A stretch of DNA of 64,000 bases from Lepisosteus oculatus (taxonomy: Eukaryota; Chordata; Actinopteri; Semionotiformes; Lepisosteidae): the NCBI RefSeq assembly GCF_040954835.1, contig NC_090709.1, forward strand, positions 37,990,776 to 38,054,775, given 5' to 3'. The translations under genes and the position numbers were made by a program. Shown in pieces: positions 59,725 to 64,000 of the stretch (the stretch's first letter is position 1; each line of letters begins with the position of its first letter). The notes below the pieces were generated by a model, which was not told the origin of the DNA, made no database searches, and worked only from the letters and a program-made list of their open reading frames with translations.

Positions 59725-60790
59725 AGCTCAGACCTGAAGTAAAGCCTGCTCAACCTCGTCCTGACAGCTCACTGTTTCAATGAGGCCTGGAATCAAGGAC
59801 TGATCACGCCCGTCTGTAAGAATGGAGACAGATTCGACCCCAACAGCTACCAGAGCTTCAGTGTGAACAGCAACCTGGGAAAGGAACTCTGTCGTATCTT
59901 GAATATCTGATAACCGGCCCTCCTTACTGAGCACAATGTAAGAGTCAGACTGGTTTCCTACCACATCGCCACACATCCCATCACATTTACACCTGGGCAC
60001 TGCCAGCCCATTTGGACCCAGAACAGCAGAGCCTGGCACTGCTGGAGCAGGACTGTCACACCTGGGCACTGCCAGCCCATCTGGACCCAGAACAGCAGAG
60101 CCTGGCACACCTGGGGACTGCCAGCCCATCTGGACCCAGAACAGCAGAGCCCGGCACTGCTGGAGCAGGACTGTCAGACCTGGGCACTGCTGGAGCAGGA
60201 GTGTCAGACCTGGACACTGACAGCCCTTCTGCGTGAGACCAGAGTCTTGGTTTTCCAGAAGAGATCCAGATCTCAGGAAAACAGAACAACACACTGAAGA
60301 ACAACACTTTGGAACACAACCAACTACACATACCTCTGACTGACAATCAGTTCATCTGGGAGTTTTCCTGGCAGTGAAGTCACTGAAGGAGCCGGCACAC
60401 AGGGCATTCTATGCCAGTAAAAGGGGGCTCTACAACATCAATCCCCCATACAAAATTTGGCTGTGAATATTCAAAAGTAGTGCAATCAGACATCAGACCC
60501 ACTGCCCTATAAAGCAGGTAAATGTGGGATCCCCTCACAGAGCAGGATTACACCAAATGGGACAAACAGCCCGTCGATACTCTATGAAAAAGAGTAAAAA
60601 CATTTTTAAAAACATCCTCCAAACTGTAATGCTACAGAATCCTAAACAGACAATACACATAATACACACTAGCTGGATATTTGACCAGGCTAAAAAACAG
60701 CAAAGAGATACAAACTCTGACAAAGTACAGGTTCAGAGACCACAATCAAGCCATAGCAATGGGCTGACAAAGACCCGAATTTCTCAATCC
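59725..60790 (+). mobile_element. L1/Tx1-like LINE, degenerate RT
   Basis: N-terminal RT: LLNLVLTAHCFNEAWNQGLI, TPVCKNGDRFDPNSYQSFSV and NSNLGKELC (about 59738-59905). C-terminal part: a KGLYNINPPYKIW-like piece near 60425 and DPLTEQDYTKWDKQPVDTL at about 60530-60586. The interior is disturbed and largely replaced by a minisatellite at 59990-60225. Many stops. Confidence 0.75.
59990..60225. repeat. Minisatellite inside the LINE, unit about 52-68 bases
   Basis: CACCTGGGCACTGCCAGCCC, CATCTGGACCCAGAACAGCA and GAGCCTGGCACTGCTGGAGC form the unit. There are three nearly complete copies and two partial ones. It is GC-rich compared with its surroundings. Confidence 0.85.
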
Positions 60791-61250
60791 GAGCCTGTTT
60801 CTCAATAATAATAATACAGTGTGTGATCTCCTGTCCCAGCCTGAGGAACAGACAGTGAGCCTGTCTCTCAATAATAATAATACAGTGTGTGATCTCCTGT
60901 CCCATCCTGAGGAACAGTCAGCCTGTTTCTCAATAATAATAATACAGTGTGTGATCTCCTGTCCCAGCCTGAGGAACAGACAGTGAGCCTGTCTCTCAAT
61001 AATAATAATACAGTCTGTGATCTCCTGTCCCATCCTGAGGAACAGTCAGCCTGTTTCTCAATAATAATAATAATACAGTGTGTGATCTCCTGTCCCAGCC
61101 TGAGGAACAGACAGTGAGCCTGTCTCTCAATAATAATACAGTGTGTGATCTCCTGTCCCAGCCTGAGGAACAGACACTGAGCCTGTCTCTCAATAATAAT
61201 AATACAGTGTGTGATCTCCTGTCCCAGCCTGAGGTACAGTGAGCCTGTTC
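60791..61250. repeat. Minisatellite, ~65-base unit, 7 copies, with AAT microsatellite
   Basis: The unit is GAGCCTGT(T/C)TCTC, (AAT)3-5, ACAGTGTGTGATCTCCTGTC, CCA(G/T)CCTGAGGAACAG. The copy starts are near 60791, 60857, 60921, 60986, 61050, 61117 and 61180. Two variants (CCCAGCC...ACAGACAG and CCCATCC...ACAGTCA) alternate in the first five copies. Confidence 0.92.
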
Positions 61251-61399
61251 TATAATGTAATGTTCTGTGTTGGATGTTAGGTGTAAATGTCCTGTGTAAA
61301 TCCTGTTTGATCAGTCTTATTGAAACTGCTGTAACTTGTGCACAGCTCTGCTGGTGTGTGAATCTGAATTGGAGGAGGGAAGGAGTGCTGTCAGAATGT

Positions 61400-61615
61400 C
61401 ACTGCTGTTGATCTTCCAGCCCTTCCCCACATCTTCTCCGTCACACATTTGCGCAAAGCCTGTTCCATCCTAGAGGACCCTCCACACCCTTTTTTTAACA
61501 ATTTCCAATCCCTGCCCTCTGAAAACAGATACAGCTTTCCCCCTCTGAAAACAAACAGGGTCAAGTTCTCATGTAGACCTGCGGCCACAACCCTGCTCAA
61601 CAGATTACTCTCTTG
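61400..61615 (+). mobile_element. LINE RT C-terminal fragment
   Basis: The frame reads SILEDPPHPFFNNFQSLPSE then NRYSFPPLKTNRVKFSCRPA and TTLLN. This is the DPSHPL...LPSGRRYRxPxxKTNRFKxSFxPxAIxLLN pattern of L2/CR1-like LINEs. The open frame continues to 61937, but the later part has no LINE similarity and looks fortuitous. Confidence 0.7.
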
Positions 61616-61619
61616 GGCA

Positions 61620-62440
61620 TGTGCCTGTGCATTGTCAGCTTGTGTGCTTTTCTATATATTGCCTGCTGCCATGAAACACATGTCCACCTTGGGGATAATG
61701 AAGACTCCCTTTCTCAAGAAAACAACGCATCTGAAAATGACTTTTCTACAAATGTTTTCACCCTCTGGTGTCAAAGTACTGCATCTGCAGGAAGGGGTGC
61801 TCATCCATCCATCGTCAAGCAGTCCCACTCTACAGCACATCAGGGAGACACCTGTGAAATCAGTGCCTTCCGGTTGCTTTACAGATATATTATGTAATAC
61901 GATTCGTATTTTTAAGGTCACTAACTTTTCTCTATAATTTCTCGAAAGTGCAATTCTTTTTAAACTTTTTTTTATTGTAGCAATAAAAATAGATACAATA
62001 CAAACACGAGTATATACAGCATATCAATAATGTCATCAGGGGTACATCGTATAATATAGTTACACTTCTGAAAAAAAGATTGAACCAGGTTAATAAAGAT
62101 AAGGGCTGATATAGTCTGAAAATACACTTTTACATCTATTTCATTTCACTTCATATATCTATAATAGCGTGCATGTATAATAATTAAGTCAATTAAAAAT
62201 ATATTTTCATGCTATTTTCAATGAGATTAAAAATTAACATACCATCTGTATAATTAAAGTAAGGTTAATTTTAGCCTCTTTATATAAATTCGCAAATCAT
62301 TCCAGAATGTTTTTACAACACAACATAACCAAAATACCTGTTACATTTCAGGGCTGGTTTCAGAAAAGTCACAGTTATCATCTATATTGATTTTCAATTA
62401 CTGCGTAACGAAGAGTCTTTACGGAGGCGCTTTAAGACTC
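61620..62440. other. No supported gene
   Basis: A poly-T stretch (61965) and AT-rich sequence with ATAATA motifs. It may be a retroposon 3' end on -, but I cannot place boundaries. Confidence 0.35.
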
Positions 62441-62504
62441 ACCTCCATAGACTCGTTTTTTCTGTCACCTCCCGCCGGAATTCAGTAAAGTCCCGGAATG
62501 TAAA

Positions 62505-62800
62505 CTGTGTGATTGGACGAGAGCCGTATCCCTCCCGCCTCCTGCTGAAATCTCGGCGCTGATTGGACAAAGGCTTCGTCGCTCGGATTGAGACAGGTAA
62601 ATCCATGGTGATTGGCCTAGTGCCGCTTCACTCATGATGAGGGTGGTACCTTCGCTGTAGTACACGGAAATCCACGGTGATTGATCGAGAGCCGACTTAC
62701 TCAAGTTGATGGCGGTATTTCCGTGGAAGAACATGGAAGTCCATCGTGATTGGTCCAGAAACGTGTCACTCAAGTTGAGGGCGGTATTTCTGTCAGCTAC
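62505..62800. promoter_or_regulatory. CCAAT-box cluster with 69-bp tandem repeats
   Basis: ATTGG or ATTGA (inverted CCAAT) occurs at 62512, 62562, 62611, 62680 (ATTGATC) and 62749. The last three are exactly 69 bases apart within a tandem repeat of about three units (TCCATGGTGATTGGCC, TCCACGGTGATTGATC, TCCATCGTGATTGGTC). The region is GC- and CpG-richer than its surroundings. NF-Y binds CCAAT, so a promoter is plausible. I see no TATA box and no linked gene. Because 69 is divisible by 3, an accidental - strand frame (no ATG) shows a 23-residue period. Confidence 0.5.
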
Positions 62801-63184
62801 AGCATTGTCCTTGATCAGAAAAACCCTGATCATGTCTATGAAACCAAACAGCACCTTCTTTAAGACGTCAAGCTCAGGAGATTTATGTTCTGAGTCTTCT
62901 TTCACCCCATGATGAGCTTTCCTTTAGGCAGAGCTGGTTGCAGAAAGAGAGTGGGACTCAAGAAAACAAATTAAAAGCAAATGTGTGTGTGTCCTTGTGG
63001 AAAAATAAAGCAGAAGCCCAGTTCTTGCTGTCTTGCATGGTCATTTACCCATCGGTGCACTTCATGATCTGCTCAGACCCTAGCGAAGCACAGGGGGCTC
63101 TCAGCCCTCTCCTGAAGACCCCTGCTTGTCCACTCTGACTGCCCCTTCACTGCTCCATCTTGTCTGGAAAACAAAAGAGCACAA

Positions 63185-63390
63185 GTCACTGCAGGAGTAG
63201 GGGCCACCTTCTGTACCTTTCGTTATAGGAAAGAGGCCATTCAGCCCATGCAGCCTGTTCAGGAGATAGTAGCTAACTGACCTGCTGAAGTCTTCCAGCT
63301 GTTTCCTGAAGGGTAAAAACAAGGCTGGGGCAACTTGTTCCATACTCCCACAACCCTTTGTGTAAAGAAATGCCATTCCACATACAGATG
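63185..63390. repeat. Dispersed fish repeat
   Basis: GGGGCCACCTTCTGTACCTT, GGCCATTCAGCCCATGCAG, GTTCAGGAGATAGTAGCTAA, and CTTGTTCCATACTCCCACAA with CCTTTGTGTAAAGAA are landmarks I associate with a repeat widespread in non-teleost ray-finned fishes. This is recollection, not a search. No ORF. Confidence 0.5.
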
Positions 63391-63632
63391 CAGCCATTCA
63401 AAACAAGCGGGCGATACCGCATTATTTTCTGGTGCGCTTGACGCAGTATACTGCAAGTTACGGTATTAATACCGTATATTCTCGCATAGCGCCGCATGAT
63501 ACCACAAATAAAATAATAGTAGCCTGAAGTTCCGCAAGGTGGAGCTAATAAAGCTCAACCTCTCATGTTTGAGCTGTCGCCATCAAAGTCTTTACCGAAG
63601 ATATTACTAATAGTATTAATAATGAATGACCT
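63384..63632 (-). repeat. Dispersed repeat, inverted copy of 22853-23310
   Basis: Read on -: TTAATACTATTAGTAATATC, TTTGATGGCGACAGCTCAAA, TGAGCTTTATTAGCTCCACC, TTTTGAATGGCTGCATC. The order matches the 23-kb copy. It contains a CpG-rich middle (GCGGCGCTATGCGAG-like). It is shorter than the 23-kb copy by about 195 bases. Confidence 0.7.
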
Positions 63633-64000
63633 TGGACAAGTTGTAAAGTATTGCCCTGGTCCACATTCACCATGCCTTTCACATGCTCATAGAAGATATT
63701 GATTTAGGAACATGTATACTGTACTGTATACAGTATCTATATGTATATTTAATGTCTTTACTGTGCCCGTTTAAGTATTGAATATTTATATGGAATTTTA
63801 CCATAACGTGTGTGAAATCCATAAACGATATTCGTTTTGGAACATAAACATACAGTATGTAAACTGTATATGGCTGGTCTCGGTACTTTAAAGAAAAAAT
63901 ACACACCAGTATTCCATTTCTCCCTAAACATTTTAAGCATCGCAGTTTTTAACTAACCTGAAATAACGTGTATAAAAAGTGGTAGTTTTAAGCTTTTCTG
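63633..64000. other. No recognisable feature
   Basis: AT-rich sequence with TATA/GTATA-rich stretches. I see no gene. Confidence 0.4.

Noticed and set aside
60791..61250. Regular ~65-base repeats that could suggest a CRISPR array
   Set aside because: The whole unit is conserved with no variable spacers, it carries an AAT microsatellite, and the genome is vertebrate.
61449..61937. 162-codon + strand ORF as one protein
   Set aside because: Only the first ~50 codons resemble a LINE C-terminus. The rest is featureless read-through.
62465..62905. 146-codon - strand ORF with 23-residue internal repeats as a real gene
   Set aside because: It has no ATG at its start, and the periodicity follows from a 69-bp DNA repeat. 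The DNA reading (CCAAT cluster) explains it better.

Overview
This window is the left end of a vertebrate chromosome, most likely from a ray-finned fish. The + strand opens with about 5.9 kb of CCCTAA repeats, which is the C-strand of a TTAGGG telomere running outward to position 1. The mobile elements that follow are typical of fish: Ty3/gypsy elements, L2-like and L1/Tx1-like LINEs, tRNA-derived SINEs with a LINE-like tail, and a hAT-type MITE. A dispersed repeat near 63.2 kb reminds me of repeats common in non-teleost ray-finned fishes, but that placement is from memory and weak. I see no intact, nameable host protein-coding gene, no rRNA, no convincing functional tRNA and no CRISPR.

Layout. 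1-5948: telomere with a degenerate C-rich tip. 5949-8270: an almost perfect array of about 464 copies of a pentamer (CTTAA on +, TTAAG on -), joined directly to the telomere. 8271-12100: AT-rich subtelomeric repeat block A. 12.3-12.8 kb: a truncated LINE insertion and a tRNA-like segment. 13.08-20.2 kb: two broken Ty3/gypsy copies fused head to tail, the second carrying a solo LTR of another family. 20.2-23.3 kb: LTR fragments and duplications. 23.34-26.3 kb: block B, paralogous to block A, so the retroelement-rich stretch lies between two related subtelomeric blocks. 26.7-27.75 kb: SINE and tRNA-like cluster. 28.4 kb: a promoter-like block. 31.8-49.6 kb: a long array of diverged units of about 2 kb. 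These carry exon-like blocks with conserved splice signals on the - strand and a conserved 35-base near-palindrome, interrupted by LINE fragments at 35.95-37.8 kb. 50-54 kb: two more promoter-like blocks and a hAT MITE. 54.4-61.6 kb: LINE remnants, two unassigned ORFs and minisatellites. 62.5-62.8 kb: 69-bp repeats carrying ATTGG (inverted CCAAT) boxes. 63.2-63.6 kb: dispersed repeats.

The main pattern is a repeated transcription-like architecture. Five copies of a TATA plus exon-1-like block point toward the telomere (10.7, 25.2, 25.8, 44.4 and 49.4 kb), and three copies of a different TATA plus exon plus donor block point inward (28.4, 50.3 and 50.9 kb). Between them the 2-kb array holds repeated acceptor and donor exons on the telomere-directed strand. 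In one exon family the reading frame is largely kept between copies. This looks like a tandemly expanded, probably decaying subtelomeric gene or non-coding RNA family. I cannot name a homologue.

All calls are from reading the sequence by eye. No alignment, splice predictor or database search was run, and repeat boundaries are good to about 10-50 bases unless a target-site duplication fixes them.
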